This document shows positions 51,599 through 60,013 of a DNA stretch of 64,000 bases, one piece after another. How positions within the stretch are numbered: the first letter of the stretch is position 1; every line of letters begins with the position of its first letter. The stretch is from Pseudonocardia ammonioxydans (GTDB lineage Bacteria > Actinomycetota > Actinomycetes > Mycobacteriales > Pseudonocardiaceae): positions 62,001 to 126,000 of the forward strand of contig NZ_FOUY01000002.1 in NCBI RefSeq assembly GCF_900115005.1. Direction: 5' to 3'. The notes under the pieces were generated by a model. It made no database searches. It was not told the origin of the DNA and saw nothing but the letters and a program-made list of their open reading frames with translations. Position numbers and translations under genes: made by a program.

Positions 51599-51642
51599 GT
51601 GCCGGGCGGGGCGCGCCGCGGCGAGGTGCCGGGCGGGGCGCG
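51599..51642. repeat. 17-bp direct repeat near the MarR stop
   Basis: GTGCCGGGCGGGGCGCG occurs at 51599-51615 and 51626-51642, exactly. It lies just beyond the repeat cluster and before the leftward MarR gene's stop codon. Confidence 0.7.
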
Positions 51643-51644
51643 GG

Positions 51645-52133
51645 TCAGGAGGCCGGGGTCGCGGGACGGTCGGTGGCGAGCTCAGCGCGGTAGTCGGCGA
51701 CCAGGGCGTTCATCGCGGACAGGAAGCGCGCGGTGGCGGCGAGCTCGGCGTCGTCGAAGTCCTGCAGGACGGCGTCCACCCGGTCCCCGAGCGGGCCGAA
51801 GAAGGCGGCGCCGACCCGGCCGGCGTTCTCCGCCTGGCGCAGGGTCACCCGGCGCCGGTCGGTCGACTCCCGGCTGCGCCGCACGTGCCCGGCGCGTTCG
51901 AGCCGGTCGACCAGGGCGGTCGTCGCCCCGGTCGAGAGCCCGAGCCGGGTGCCGAGCCGGCCCGGGGTCAGCGGTGTCCCGGCCGTGTCGGCCCGCATGA
52001 CGGCCAGCAGCGCGTGCAGGTCGGTCGGGTGCAGCCGGTGCCGCCCGGCGAAGGCCTGACCGAGCAGCTCCGCCTCACCCGCGTAGTCCTGCAGGAGCGC
52101 GACCAGTTCCTCGCGTCGTGTCCGGGCCGCCAT
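51645..52133 (-). CDS. MarR-family transcriptional regulator
   Basis: 162 residues. Winged helix at ~48-100: LHALLAVMRADTAGTPLTPG, RLGTRLGLSTGATTALVDRLERAGHVRR and the wing ESTDRRRVTL. The C-terminal helix (LDRVDAVLQDFDDAELAATARFL) dimerises. MarR proteins respond to phenolic or lipophilic compounds; the regulated gene may be the enoyl-CoA hydratase 24 bp upstream on the same strand, with which it probably forms an operon. Confidence 0.88.
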   Translation of the reverse strand: MAARTRREELVALLQDYAGEAELLGQAFAGRHRLHPTDLHALLAVMRADTAGTPLTPGRLGTRLGLSTGATTALVDRLERAGHVRRSRESTDRRRVTLRQAENAGRVGAAFFGPLGDRVDAVLQDFDDAELAATARFLSAMNALVADYRAELATDRPATPAS

Positions 52134-52157
52134 ACCGGTCAGCCTAGACGCCCCCGA

Positions 52158-52955
52158 TCAGCGTCCCGTCCAGCGCGGTTCGCGCTTCTCCAGGAACGCC
52201 GCGACCCCCTCGGCCCGGTCCGCGGACTGCTCGATCGCCGCGGACGCGATGTCGGTGGCGGCCCAGCCGCGCTCGTCCGCCTCGGACACCACTCGCTCGA
52301 GCGCGCGCAGCGACACCGAGACCGCCAGCGGCGAGTTCTCACACACCTGTCGGGCGAGCTCGAGCGCGGCCTGTTCGGCCCGGCCCGGCTCGACGAGCTC
52401 GTTGACCAGCCCCAGCGCGTACGCCCGGGACGCGTCGAGCGGACGCCCCGTCACCAGCAGCTGCTTGGCGACGTTCAGCGGCAGCGGCCGCGGCGCCCGG
52501 AACAGTGCCCCGCAGTTCGCGACGAGCCCGCGCGCGACCTCCGGCAGGCCGAAACGGGCCGTCGACGAGGCCACGACCAGGTCGCAGGCCAGCACGATCT
52601 CGAACCCGCCGCCGTAGGCGACACCCTCCACGGCGGCGATCAGCGGCCGCCGCCGATCCCGGCGCACGACGCCGTAGTTCCCGCCCCGCGGGGTCGGGCC
52701 GCCCGAGCCGGCAGCCAGGTCGGTGCCCGCGCAGAACGCGGTCGCGTCCCCGGCGAGCACCCCGCACCACAGGTCCGGGTCGTCGTCGAGCAGGTTCAAC
52801 GCCTCGTCCAGCGCCGCGGTCATCCCGGCGTCCACGGCGTTGCGCTTGTCCGGCCGGGTCATCCGCACCAGCAGCACGTGCCCGTGCCGTTCGGTCTCGA
52901 TCCGTGGCTGTCCTTCGCCGGTCACGTCCGCTCCGGTCACAACAGGGTCGGTCAC
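52158..52955 (-). CDS. Enoyl-CoA hydratase/isomerase family protein
   Basis: 265 residues from a GTG at 52955. Crotonase signatures GDATAFCAGTDLAAG (oxyanion hole) and GVAYGGGFEIVLACDLVVASS, then FGLPEVARGLVAN. The glutamate in GFEIV corresponds to one catalytic acid. Role in beta-oxidation or a related CoA pathway. Next to a MarR regulator and divergent from an MBL-fold gene, with the 16-bp tandem repeat (52987-53018) between them. Confidence 0.87.
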   Translation of the reverse strand: MTDPVVTGADVTGEGQPRIETERHGHVLLVRMTRPDKRNAVDAGMTAALDEALNLLDDDPDLWCGVLAGDATAFCAGTDLAAGSGGPTPRGGNYGVVRRDRRRPLIAAVEGVAYGGGFEIVLACDLVVASSTARFGLPEVARGLVANCGALFRAPRPLPLNVAKQLLVTGRPLDASRAYALGLVNELVEPGRAEQAALELARQVCENSPLAVSVSLRALERVVSEADERGWAATDIASAAIEQSADRAEGVAAFLEKREPRWTGR

Positions 52956-52986
52956 GCCACAGAGCGTAGGTGGGGAGCCCGCACCG

Positions 52987-53018
52987 GTGTTCGTACTGTG
53001 GAGTGTTCGTACTGTGGA
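52987..53018. repeat. Perfect 16-bp tandem duplication at a divergent promoter
   Basis: GTGTTCGTACTGTGGA occurs twice head to tail (52987-53002, 53003-53018), immediately before the MBL hydrolase start and ~31 bp from the divergent hydratase start. It may duplicate a regulator half-site, for instance for the nearby MarR protein. Confidence 0.7.
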
Positions 53019-53022
53019 GACC

Positions 53023-54180
53023 GTGTCCCGCACGACCCTGTCCCGCACGACCCGGGCCGCCGTCGCCGCGGCCACCGTCTCCCCCGTACTGGCGCTGGCC
53101 GGGCTCGGCCTGCACGTCCACCGCAACATCGGGGCCCGCCGCTCCGAGCTGCGACGGCTGGCCGGCAGCTCGCCGAACACCGTCGACGGGATCTTCGCCA
53201 ACACCGAACCCGGGCTGCCCCGGGCGAAGGCCTCGCTCCGGATGCTGCTCAACATGCTGCGCAGCCGCTCCACCGAGGGCGCACCGCCCGGTCCGGTGCC
53301 GCTGGCCCGCCCCGAGATCCCCGCGGTGCCGGCCGGCCTGGCCGTCACCTGGCTCGGGCACGCGAGCACCCTGCTGGAGGTGGACGGGCGGCGGGTGCTC
53401 GTCGATCCCGTCTGGTCCGACTACGCCTCTCCGGTCCCGTTCGTCGGGCCCCGCCGCCTGCACCCGCCGGTGGTGCCGCTGCCCGCCGTCGCCGACGCGG
53501 ACGTCGTCCTGCTCACCCACGACCACTACGACCACCTCGACCGCCCGACGGTGCGCCGGCTGGGCCGTGAGTCCTCGGCGGTGTTCGTCTGCCCGCTCGG
53601 GGTGGGTGCGCACCTGCGGGCGTGGGGCGTGCCGGGGCACCGGGTCGTGGAGCGGGACTGGGACGGCGTCGTCGAGCTCGGCGGGCTCACCCTGACCTGC
53701 CTGGAGACCCGGCACTTCTCCGGCCGTGCGTTGCGGCGCAACACCACCCAGTGGGCGGCGTGGAAGGTCGCCGGCCCCCGGCACGCGGTCTACGTCGGCG
53801 GCGACACGGGCCCCAGCCGCCGGGTGCACACGCGCACGGGCGACGCGCACGGCCCGTTCGACCTGACGCTGCTGCCCGTGGGCGCCTACGCCGAGCTGTG
53901 GCCGGACATCCACACCGATCCCGAGCAGGCGGTGGCCGCGCACCGCGAGCTCCGCGGTCGCGTGATGCTGCCGGTGCACTGGGCGACGTTCAACCTCGGG
54001 TTCCACCCGTGGGACGAGCCCGTGGAGCGGGCCCGCAAGGCCGCGACGGCGCACGACGTGGTGCTGGCACTGCCCCGCCCCGGGCAGCGCATCGACCTGA
54101 CCGGCGTCCGGACCGCGGAGGCGGCCCGCGCCACCGTCCCGGCCGAGCCGTGGTGGCCCACCCCACCCTGCCGGTCCTGA
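53023..54180 (+). CDS. Metallo-beta-lactamase-fold hydrolase, UlaG/NAPE-PLD-like
   Basis: 385 residues from a GTG at 53023 with GTGGAG upstream; alternative GTG starts exist nearby. The N-terminal region has an SRTTLSRTT repeat encoded by a 15-bp tandem repeat (53024-53053) and a hydrophobic stretch that may anchor it. The MBL zinc motif is THDHYDHLD, with GGDTG and PVHWATF supplying later ligands. NAPE-PLD-like members hydrolyse phospholipid headgroups, UlaG-like ones lactones. The closing part (GFHPWDEPVERARKAA) matches the NAPE-PLD-like group. Confidence 0.85.
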   Translation: MSRTTLSRTTRAAVAAATVSPVLALAGLGLHVHRNIGARRSELRRLAGSSPNTVDGIFANTEPGLPRAKASLRMLLNMLRSRSTEGAPPGPVPLARPEIPAVPAGLAVTWLGHASTLLEVDGRRVLVDPVWSDYASPVPFVGPRRLHPPVVPLPAVADADVVLLTHDHYDHLDRPTVRRLGRESSAVFVCPLGVGAHLRAWGVPGHRVVERDWDGVVELGGLTLTCLETRHFSGRALRRNTTQWAAWKVAGPRHAVYVGGDTGPSRRVHTRTGDAHGPFDLTLLPVGAYAELWPDIHTDPEQAVAAHRELRGRVMLPVHWATFNLGFHPWDEPVERARKAATAHDVVLALPRPGQRIDLTGVRTAEAARATVPAEPWWPTPPCRS

Positions 54181-54396
54181 GTCGGCCCCGAACCGGCCCT
54201 GAACAGGCACCGAACAGGCTCAGGACGGGCACCGAATCACCGGGTCGGCTCCTTTTCGCCCATTCGGCGATGGGCCGGACGGCGGAGGCGCAGTTCTGAC
54301 CCGGTCGCGCACATCCGGCCGTGCCGTCCTCCGATGCTCATTCCTGCGGGGCCGGCCGGACACCGGATCGACACGGCACATCCGCGTCGATTATCG
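54181..54396. other. Intergenic region before lsr2, no gene seen
   Basis: About 215 bp. It contains three AACAGG/AACCGG-like words within 60 bp after the MBL gene and a moderately A+T-rich patch further on that should hold the lsr2 promoter. No frame shows a recognised family. Confidence 0.35.
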
Positions 54397-54409
54397 TTCT
54401 GTCACAGAA
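54397..54409. promoter_or_regulatory. Palindrome TTCTGT-C-ACAGAA upstream of lsr2
   Basis: Six-bp perfect arms about 110 bp before the GTG of lsr2, in an A+T-rich patch. A candidate operator or a high-affinity Lsr2 site for autorepression. Confidence 0.4.
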
Positions 54410-54518
54410 AGCGCGCCTCGCCGTATGGTCCCGGATCGTTCCAGCTGGAAACCGGCGCACGCCGGCGGCGCCCATTCTCCGCTCGAAATACCCGGATTCC
54501 CCCGGAAGGAATGACGAC

Positions 54519-54890
54519 GTGGCGCAGCAGACGACGATCACCCTGGTCGACGACCTGGACGGTTCCGAGGCCGACGAGCAGATCGAGTTCGCCGTCGACG
54601 GCCGCAGCTACGAGATCGACCTCTCCGCCGCGAATGCCGAGCGCCTGCGGGAATCGTTGGCGCCCTTCGTCTCCGCCGCCCGGCGAGTGGGTGGACGGCG
54701 CACCGGCGGGCAGCCGGTCACCTCGAACACGGCCGTCACGAACGCCCCCCGGTCGAACGGGCCCAGCGCGTCCGGGCGAGCGGCGAACCGGGCCGTGCGG
54801 GAATGGGCGGCCGGCCAGGGCATGCGGATCTCCGAGCGCGGCCGTATCCCGTCCTCGGTTCTGCAGGCCTATCAGAACGCGCACGCGTAG
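54519..54890 (+). CDS. lsr2: Lsr2 nucleoid-associated protein
   Basis: 123 residues from a GTG at 54519 behind GGAAGGA. The N-terminal oligomerisation domain (TTITLVDDLDGSEADEQIEFAVDGRSYEIDLS...) and the C-terminal DNA-binding domain with the AT-groove motif RGRIPSSVLQAY are both clear, joined by a basic linker. Lsr2 coats and silences A+T-rich, often foreign, DNA. It is the actinobacterial analogue of H-NS. An out-of-frame ATG at 54511 is not used. Confidence 0.95.
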   Translation: MAQQTTITLVDDLDGSEADEQIEFAVDGRSYEIDLSAANAERLRESLAPFVSAARRVGGRRTGGQPVTSNTAVTNAPRSNGPSASGRAANRAVREWAAGQGMRISERGRIPSSVLQAYQNAHA

Positions 54891-55055
54891 GCGCACCCGG
54901 CCCGGCCGGAACGGTCGGCGGCCCACGGGAGTCCGGAACGTCACGAATCGACACGTGACGCCGCGGCGCCGGCGGATGGCAGGATCGGGGCCGGAGATTC
55001 CGCGCGGTACCGCCCCGGTGGATCGCGCTGCGCCAGCGACGACGAGAGGTCCCCG

Positions 55056-56591
55056 ATGTTCCCAGGCACGCACGCCGCCACCACCCCCGACAAGCCGGCC
55101 GTGATCATGGGTGGGTCGGGCGAGACCCTCACCTTCGCCGAGCTCGAGGCGGGGTCGGCGCGGCTCGCGAACTACCTGCGTGCGGCCGGGCTGCAGCGGG
55201 GTGACGTCGTCGCGCTCGTCTCGGACAACACCGCCCGGGTCTACGAGGTGTACTGGGCCGCGCAGCGCTCCGGGCTCTACGTCACCGCGGTGAACCACCA
55301 CCTGTCCGCGCCCGAGACCGCCTACATCGTCCGGGACTGCGGCGCGAAGGCGCTCGTCGTCTCCGCCGGGGTCGCCGGGCTCGCCGCGGCCGTCGAGGAC
55401 CACGTGGACGTCCCGGTCCGCCTCGCCTTCGGGGGCGAGATCCCCGGCGCGTCGTCCTACAAGGACTACGACGGCGAACTCGCGGGCGTGTCCGCGGAGC
55501 CGCCTGCCGACCAGCCGCGCGGCGCCGACATGCTCTACTCCTCCGGGACGACCGGGCGGCCGAAGGGGATCAAGCCGGCGCTGCCGGACCGCCAGGTCGA
55601 CGAGCCCGGCGACACCTACCAGGCGATCTTCGGGCCGATGTACGGCTTCGACACCGACACCGTCTACCTCTCCCCCGCGCCGCTCTACCACGCCGCGCCG
55701 CTGCGGTTCACGGCCACGGTGCAGGCGCTGGGCGGCACGGTCGTGGTGATGGAGCGGTTCGACCCCGAGCGCGCCCTCGCCCTGATCGACCGGTACTCGG
55801 TGACCCACTCGCAGTGGGTGCCGACGATGTTCGTGCGGATGCTCAAGCTGCCCGACGACGTCCGCGCGCAGTACGACGTGTCCTCGATGAAGGTCGCGAT
55901 CCACGCCGCCGCGCCGTGCCCGGTCGAGGTCAAGCAGGCCATGATCGACTGGTGGGGGCCGGTGCTGCACGAGTACTACGCGGCGACCGAGGCCATCGGC
56001 ATCACCTTCATCGACTCGACGCAGTGGCTCGAGCGCCCGGGCTCGGTCGGCCGGGCGGGCCTCGGCATCATCCACATCTGCGACGACGAGGGCGCGGACG
56101 TCGAGCCCGGCGAGATCGGCACGGTGTACTTCGAGCGCGAGGAGCCCTCGTTCGAGTACCACAACGACCCGGGCAAGACCACGGCCGCGCGGCACCCCGA
56201 GCACGAGAACTGGGCCACCACCGGCGACCTCGGCTACGTCGACGCCGACGGCTTCCTCTACCTCACCGACCGCAAGGCCTTCATGATCATCTCCGGCGGG
56301 GTGAACATCTACCCGCAGGAGGTCGAGGACGCCCTGGCCCTGCACCCGAAGGTGGACGACGTCGCCGTGATCGGCGTCCCGGACGAGGAGATGGGTGAGA
56401 AGGTCAAGGCCGTCGTCCAGACCCCGGAGGGCGTCGAGGCCGGCCCGGACCTGGAACGGGAGCTGATCGAGTTCGTGCGGGAGCGGATCGCGCACTACAA
56501 GGCGCCGGCGTCGGTGGACTTCACCGACTTCCTGCCGCGCACCCCCACCGGCAAGCTGGTCAAGCGGGAGCTGCGCGACCGGTACGTGTGA
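55056..56591 (+). CDS. Acyl-CoA synthetase, AMP-binding (FadD4-like)
   Basis: 511 residues, ATG at 55056 with GAGAGG. AMP-binding motif LYSSGTTGRPKGIKP, YYAATEA, TTGDLGYVDADGFLYLTDR and C-terminal RTPTGKLVKRELRD are present. The substrate region LSPAPLYHAAPLRF is that of actinobacterial FadD4/steroid or branched acid ligases. It activates acids to CoA thioesters. A bidirectional terminator straddles its 3' end. Confidence 0.9.
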   Translation: MFPGTHAATTPDKPAVIMGGSGETLTFAELEAGSARLANYLRAAGLQRGDVVALVSDNTARVYEVYWAAQRSGLYVTAVNHHLSAPETAYIVRDCGAKALVVSAGVAGLAAAVEDHVDVPVRLAFGGEIPGASSYKDYDGELAGVSAEPPADQPRGADMLYSSGTTGRPKGIKPALPDRQVDEPGDTYQAIFGPMYGFDTDTVYLSPAPLYHAAPLRFTATVQALGGTVVVMERFDPERALALIDRYSVTHSQWVPTMFVRMLKLPDDVRAQYDVSSMKVAIHAAAPCPVEVKQAMIDWWGPVLHEYYAATEAIGITFIDSTQWLERPGSVGRAGLGIIHICDDEGADVEPGEIGTVYFEREEPSFEYHNDPGKTTAARHPEHENWATTGDLGYVDADGFLYLTDRKAFMIISGGVNIYPQEVEDALALHPKVDDVAVIGVPDEEMGEKVKAVVQTPEGVEAGPDLERELIEFVRERIAHYKAPASVDFTDFLPRTPTGKLVKRELRDRYV

Positions 56592-56593
56592 TC

Positions 56594-56628
56594 CGGTCGC
56601 GCTACGCCCGGCGGGCGTAGCGCGACCG
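56594..56628. terminator. 16-bp perfect stem between converging genes
   Basis: CGGTCGCGCTACGCCC (56594-56609) pairs exactly with 56613-56628 around GGC. It starts 3 bp after the acyl-CoA synthetase stop and overlaps the last codons of the leftward MFS gene, so it can end transcription from both sides. Confidence 0.75.
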
Positions 56629-57810
56629 CGCCCACGTGGCACCGGCGCCCAGGGGCACCGACACGACCAGTGCCACCAGGAACAGCGTGCCGAACGCGCC
56701 CGTGTCGGCGAGCGGGGCGCCCAGGGCGGTGCCGGCCGAGCTGCCCAGGAACAGCAGCGTGGCGAACAGGGCCACGGCCGTCGCCCGGGCCCGCGGGACG
56801 ACGTCGGTCGCCCAGGTCTGCAGCGTCGAGTGCAGGAACGCCCAGCACCCGCCGAGGCACAGCCCGGCCAGCGCGATGGTCACGGGATGAACCGTGACCA
56901 GCGGGAACACCCACGCGAGGGTCAGGAACACCCCGCCGGTGCCGGCCAGAGCGGCCGGGCTGCGGCGCCCGACCAGGCGGCGCACGACCCGGGAGAACCC
57001 CATGGCGCCGACGCCGTAGCCACCCGCGGCGAGACCGGCGAGCGCGGCCGAGCTGCCCCCGGCCTGCAGGGCGGGCGCGAGATAGGTGAGGACGCCGAGC
57101 ACGACCGCGCCCTCGACGAAGGCGAGCAACAGCACCACCCGCGCCCAGCCGTCGCCGAACACCGCGCCGAGCGGGCCGAGGACCGAGGCCCACCCGCCGC
57201 CGTCCGGGCGGACGGGGTCCGGCGCCCCGGCCGGCTCCGGCTCGGGCAGTGCCCGCAACGCCACCGACAGCAGGGCCGCGGCGGCGGCCGTCGTCGCGAA
57301 CACCGCCCGCCAGCCGACGAGGTCGGCCAGCACGCCGGCCCCGGCCGTCGCGACCGCGGTCCCGAGCGCGGTGGCCGCGAGCAGGTCCGACATCGGCCGC
57401 TGGCGCACGGCCGCGGGCCAGGTGTCACCGACATAGACCAGCGCGGCCGGGATCAGTGCCGCGGTGCACGCCCCGGTCACCACCCGGGCCGCGATCAGCA
57501 CGGGCAGGGTCGGCGCGAGCACCGACGCCACCCCGCCGAGCACCGCCCCGACCAGCGCCACCCGCATCACCCGGACCCGGCCGATCCGGTCCGAGAGCAG
57601 GCCCCACACGACCTGCATGAGGCCGTAGGCCAGGAAGTAGCCGCCCGCCGCGCCGGCGGCGGAGGCCAGCGGGGCACCGAACGACGCCGCGATCGGCACC
57701 AGCAGCGGCGCGATCGCGAACCGGTCGCAGGTGCTGGTCAGCGCGGCGAGCTGCAGCAGGCGCAGCCGCCGGGTGCCGTCCGGGACGGGCTCCTCGGGGG
57801 GCGGGCTCAC
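56602..57810 (-). CDS. MFS drug/metabolite transporter
   Basis: 402 residues, twelve hydrophobic segments, GTG start at 57810. The loop motif LMQVVWGLLSDRIGRVRVMR is the MFS A-motif, and GLAAGGYGVGAMGFSRVVRRL the second-half counterpart. It resembles the actinobacterial efflux carriers (AraJ/MdfA-like), substrate unknown. Its 5' end is divergent from the MOSC gene, 74 bp between starts. Confidence 0.83.
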   Translation of the reverse strand: MSPPPEEPVPDGTRRLRLLQLAALTSTCDRFAIAPLLVPIAASFGAPLASAAGAAGGYFLAYGLMQVVWGLLSDRIGRVRVMRVALVGAVLGGVASVLAPTLPVLIAARVVTGACTAALIPAALVYVGDTWPAAVRQRPMSDLLAATALGTAVATAGAGVLADLVGWRAVFATTAAAAALLSVALRALPEPEPAGAPDPVRPDGGGWASVLGPLGAVFGDGWARVVLLLAFVEGAVVLGVLTYLAPALQAGGSSAALAGLAAGGYGVGAMGFSRVVRRLVGRRSPAALAGTGGVFLTLAWVFPLVTVHPVTIALAGLCLGGCWAFLHSTLQTWATDVVPRARATAVALFATLLFLGSSAGTALGAPLADTGAFGTLFLVALVVSVPLGAGATWARSRYARRA

Positions 57811-57883
57811 CGGTGCAGTCTGCTCCGGCCCCGCCCGCGGAACCCGGTCGCCCCACGGTGGGGCCGCGCCCTACGGTCGACGG

Positions 57884-58519
57884 GTGGGTCTCGTCGCTTC
57901 CGTCAACGTCGGTGCCGCGCGCCCGATGCTCGCCGCGACCGGTACGTCCGGCATCGACAAGCGTCCGGTGCCCGGTCCGGTCCACATCGCCATCCCGGCC
58001 GACGGGGCGAGCGGGCTGGCCGGTGACACCGTCTGCGACGCCCGCCACCACGGCGGCACCGACAAGGCCGTCTACGCCTACGCCCGCGAGGATCTCGACC
58101 TGTTCGAGCCCGACCTCGGCCCGCTGCACGCCGGCGTGTTCGGGGAGAACCTCACGACCCGCGGACTCGAGGTCACCGGCGCCGAGCTCGGCGAACGCTG
58201 GCGGGTCGGTGGGGTGCTGCTGCAGGTCACCGCGCCCCGGATCCCGTGCCGGACGTTCGCGGCCTGGCTCGAACGCGACGGGTGGGTGCGGACGTTCACC
58301 GCCGCAGGGCGACCGGGGGCCTACCTGCGGGTTCTCGAACCCGGCCCGGTCCACGCCGGGGACCCGGTGGCCGTCGAGCGCCGGCCGGGCCACGGCGTCA
58401 CGGTCGGCGACGCGTTCCGGGCGCTGCTCACCGAGCCCGCCCGGCTGGCCGGGCTGCTGGCCGCCGGGGACGACCTGCTCCCCGAGATCCGGGAGAAGGT
58501 CCTCCGCCGCGCCTCCTGA
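57884..58519 (+). CDS. MOSC domain protein (YiiM-like)
   Basis: 211 residues. SIDKR-type start (TSGIDKRPVPGPV), ARHHGGTDKAVYAYAREDL, HAGVFGENLTTRGL, and APRIPCRTFAAWL with the MOSC cysteine. MOSC proteins bind molybdenum cofactor or reduce N-hydroxylated compounds (YiiM works on 6-N-hydroxyaminopurine). The C-terminal 3-alpha extension (TVGDAFRALL) is typical for YiiM. GTG at 57884. Cofactor binding is inferred from the family. Confidence 0.88.
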   Translation: MGLVASVNVGAARPMLAATGTSGIDKRPVPGPVHIAIPADGASGLAGDTVCDARHHGGTDKAVYAYAREDLDLFEPDLGPLHAGVFGENLTTRGLEVTGAELGERWRVGGVLLQVTAPRIPCRTFAAWLERDGWVRTFTAAGRPGAYLRVLEPGPVHAGDPVAVERRPGHGVTVGDAFRALLTEPARLAGLLAAGDDLLPEIREKVLRRAS

Positions 58520-58559
58520 GCGCCGCCACCGGCCACGCGCGCGGGTAGCGTCACACTCC

Positions 58560-59981
58560 GTGCCCGACCTCACGCCGGACGAGTTCCGCACCCTCGGCCA
58601 CCTGTTCGTCGACGCCGTCGCCGACGCCCGCGCCGGGATCGGGCGGCGCCCGGTCCGCGACACCGTGGAACCCGGCACCGTGCGGGCCCGCTTCGACCGG
58701 GAGGCGGCCGAGGAGCCGTCACCGCTGGCCGGGTTCCCGGCCCTGGTCGAGGCGGTCACCGGCGACGCCGACACGCGCTGGCAGCACCCCGGCTTCCACG
58801 CGTTCTTCCCGGCGAACGCCTCGCTGACCTCGCTGCTCGGGGATCTGCTCTCCGGCGCCGCGGGCGCGCAGGGGATGCTCTGGTCCACCTCTCCGGCCTG
58901 TACCGAGGTCGAGCAGGCGGTCACCGACCAGCTCGCCCGCGGGCTGGGGCTGCCCGAGGCCTTCACCCACGACGGTGGGGGCGGCGGCTCGATCCAGGAC
59001 TCGGCGTCGTCGGCGGCGCTGGTCGCGCTGACCGCGGCGCTGCACCGGGCCGCCCCCGACCCGGGCACCGGCTGGCGGGCACGGGGCGTGACCGGCCGCG
59101 AACGCGTGTACGTCTCCCCCGACACCCACTCGTCGCTGGCGAAGGCGGTGCGGGTGGCCGGGCTCGGGGCGGCGGGTCTGCGCACGGTCGCCTGCGTCCC
59201 GGGCACCCGCGCGATGGACCCGGCGGCGCTGCGCGCGGCGATGCGCGCCGACGTCGCCGACGGGTGCGTGCCGGTGCTGGTCTGCGCGACCGTCGGGACG
59301 ACCTCCACCGGGGCGAGCGACCCGGTCGGCGCGATCGTCGAGGTCGCCGCGGAGCACGGTGCCTGGGTGCACGTCGACGCGGCGTGGGCCGGCGTCGCGG
59401 CGCTGTGCCCGGAGCACCGCTGGGTGCTCGACGGCGTGGCCGGGGCCGACTCGTTCTGCACCGACGCGCACAAGTGGCTGCTCACCGCGTTCGACGCCTC
59501 GCTGCTGTGGGTCCGCGACGCGGCGGTGCTGCCGGCCGCACTGTCGATCACCCCGCCGTACCTGCGGGACGCGGCCTCGGACTCCGGTGCGGTCGTCGAC
59601 TTCCGGGACTGGCAGATCCCGCTCGGCCGCCGGTTCCGGGCACTGAAGCTGTGGGCCGTCCTGCACGGCCAGGGGCTGTCCGGGCTGCGGGCGCACCTGC
59701 GCGGCCACATCGCTCTGGCCGCCGAGCTCGCCCGGCGGATCCGCGACCACGACGGCCTGGAGCTGGCCGGTGAGCCGGTGCTGTCGCTGGTGTGCCTGCG
59801 CGCCACCGCCGGTGACGCCGCGACCCGGAATCTGCTGGAACGGGTCAACGCCGACGGGCGGGTGCTGCTGTCCGGGACGGAGATCGACGGCAGTCCGGTG
59901 GTCCGGGTCGCGTTCGGATCGGTCGCGACCACCCGCGACGATCTCGAGACCCTCTGGGAGATCCTGATCGCCCGGTCGTGA
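58560..59981 (+). CDS. Group II PLP-dependent decarboxylase (aromatic-L-amino-acid type)
   Basis: 473 residues from a GTG at 58560. FHAFFPANASLTSLLGDLL, SPACTEVEQAVTDQLARGLGLPEAF and VHVDAAWAGVA are the aromatic-amino-acid decarboxylase pattern; the PLP lysine is in CTDAHKWLLTAFD. It removes CO2 from Trp, Dopa, Phe or a related acid to give the amine. Lysine decarboxylases of siderophore pathways belong to the same group, so given the iron operon downstream that alternative deserves thought, but the sequence looks aromatic-type. Confidence 0.85.
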   Translation: MPDLTPDEFRTLGHLFVDAVADARAGIGRRPVRDTVEPGTVRARFDREAAEEPSPLAGFPALVEAVTGDADTRWQHPGFHAFFPANASLTSLLGDLLSGAAGAQGMLWSTSPACTEVEQAVTDQLARGLGLPEAFTHDGGGGGSIQDSASSAALVALTAALHRAAPDPGTGWRARGVTGRERVYVSPDTHSSLAKAVRVAGLGAAGLRTVACVPGTRAMDPAALRAAMRADVADGCVPVLVCATVGTTSTGASDPVGAIVEVAAEHGAWVHVDAAWAGVAALCPEHRWVLDGVAGADSFCTDAHKWLLTAFDASLLWVRDAAVLPAALSITPPYLRDAASDSGAVVDFRDWQIPLGRRFRALKLWAVLHGQGLSGLRAHLRGHIALAAELARRIRDHDGLELAGEPVLSLVCLRATAGDAATRNLLERVNADGRVLLSGTEIDGSPVVRVAFGSVATTRDDLETLWEILIARS

Positions 59982-59990
59982 TCTCGGGGT

Positions 59991-60009
59991 CCAGGTAAGG
60001 TTACCCTGC
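59991..60009 (+). promoter_or_regulatory. DtxR/IdeR-type iron box
   Basis: CCAGGTAAGGTTACCCTGC matches the iron-box consensus TTAGGTTAGGCTAACCTAA at 12 of 19 positions, all within the central 15 (AGGTnAGGnTAnCCT). It lies 4 bp before the GTG of the ABC operon, so its promoter/leader would be blocked by an Fe(II)-DtxR/IdeR dimer when iron is plentiful. Confidence 0.68.
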
Positions 60010-60013
60010 CCGC

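Noticed and set aside
54511..54519. ATG at 54511 as start of lsr2
   Set aside because: It is out of frame with the Lsr2 sequence; the GTG at 54519 gives the canonical N-terminus.
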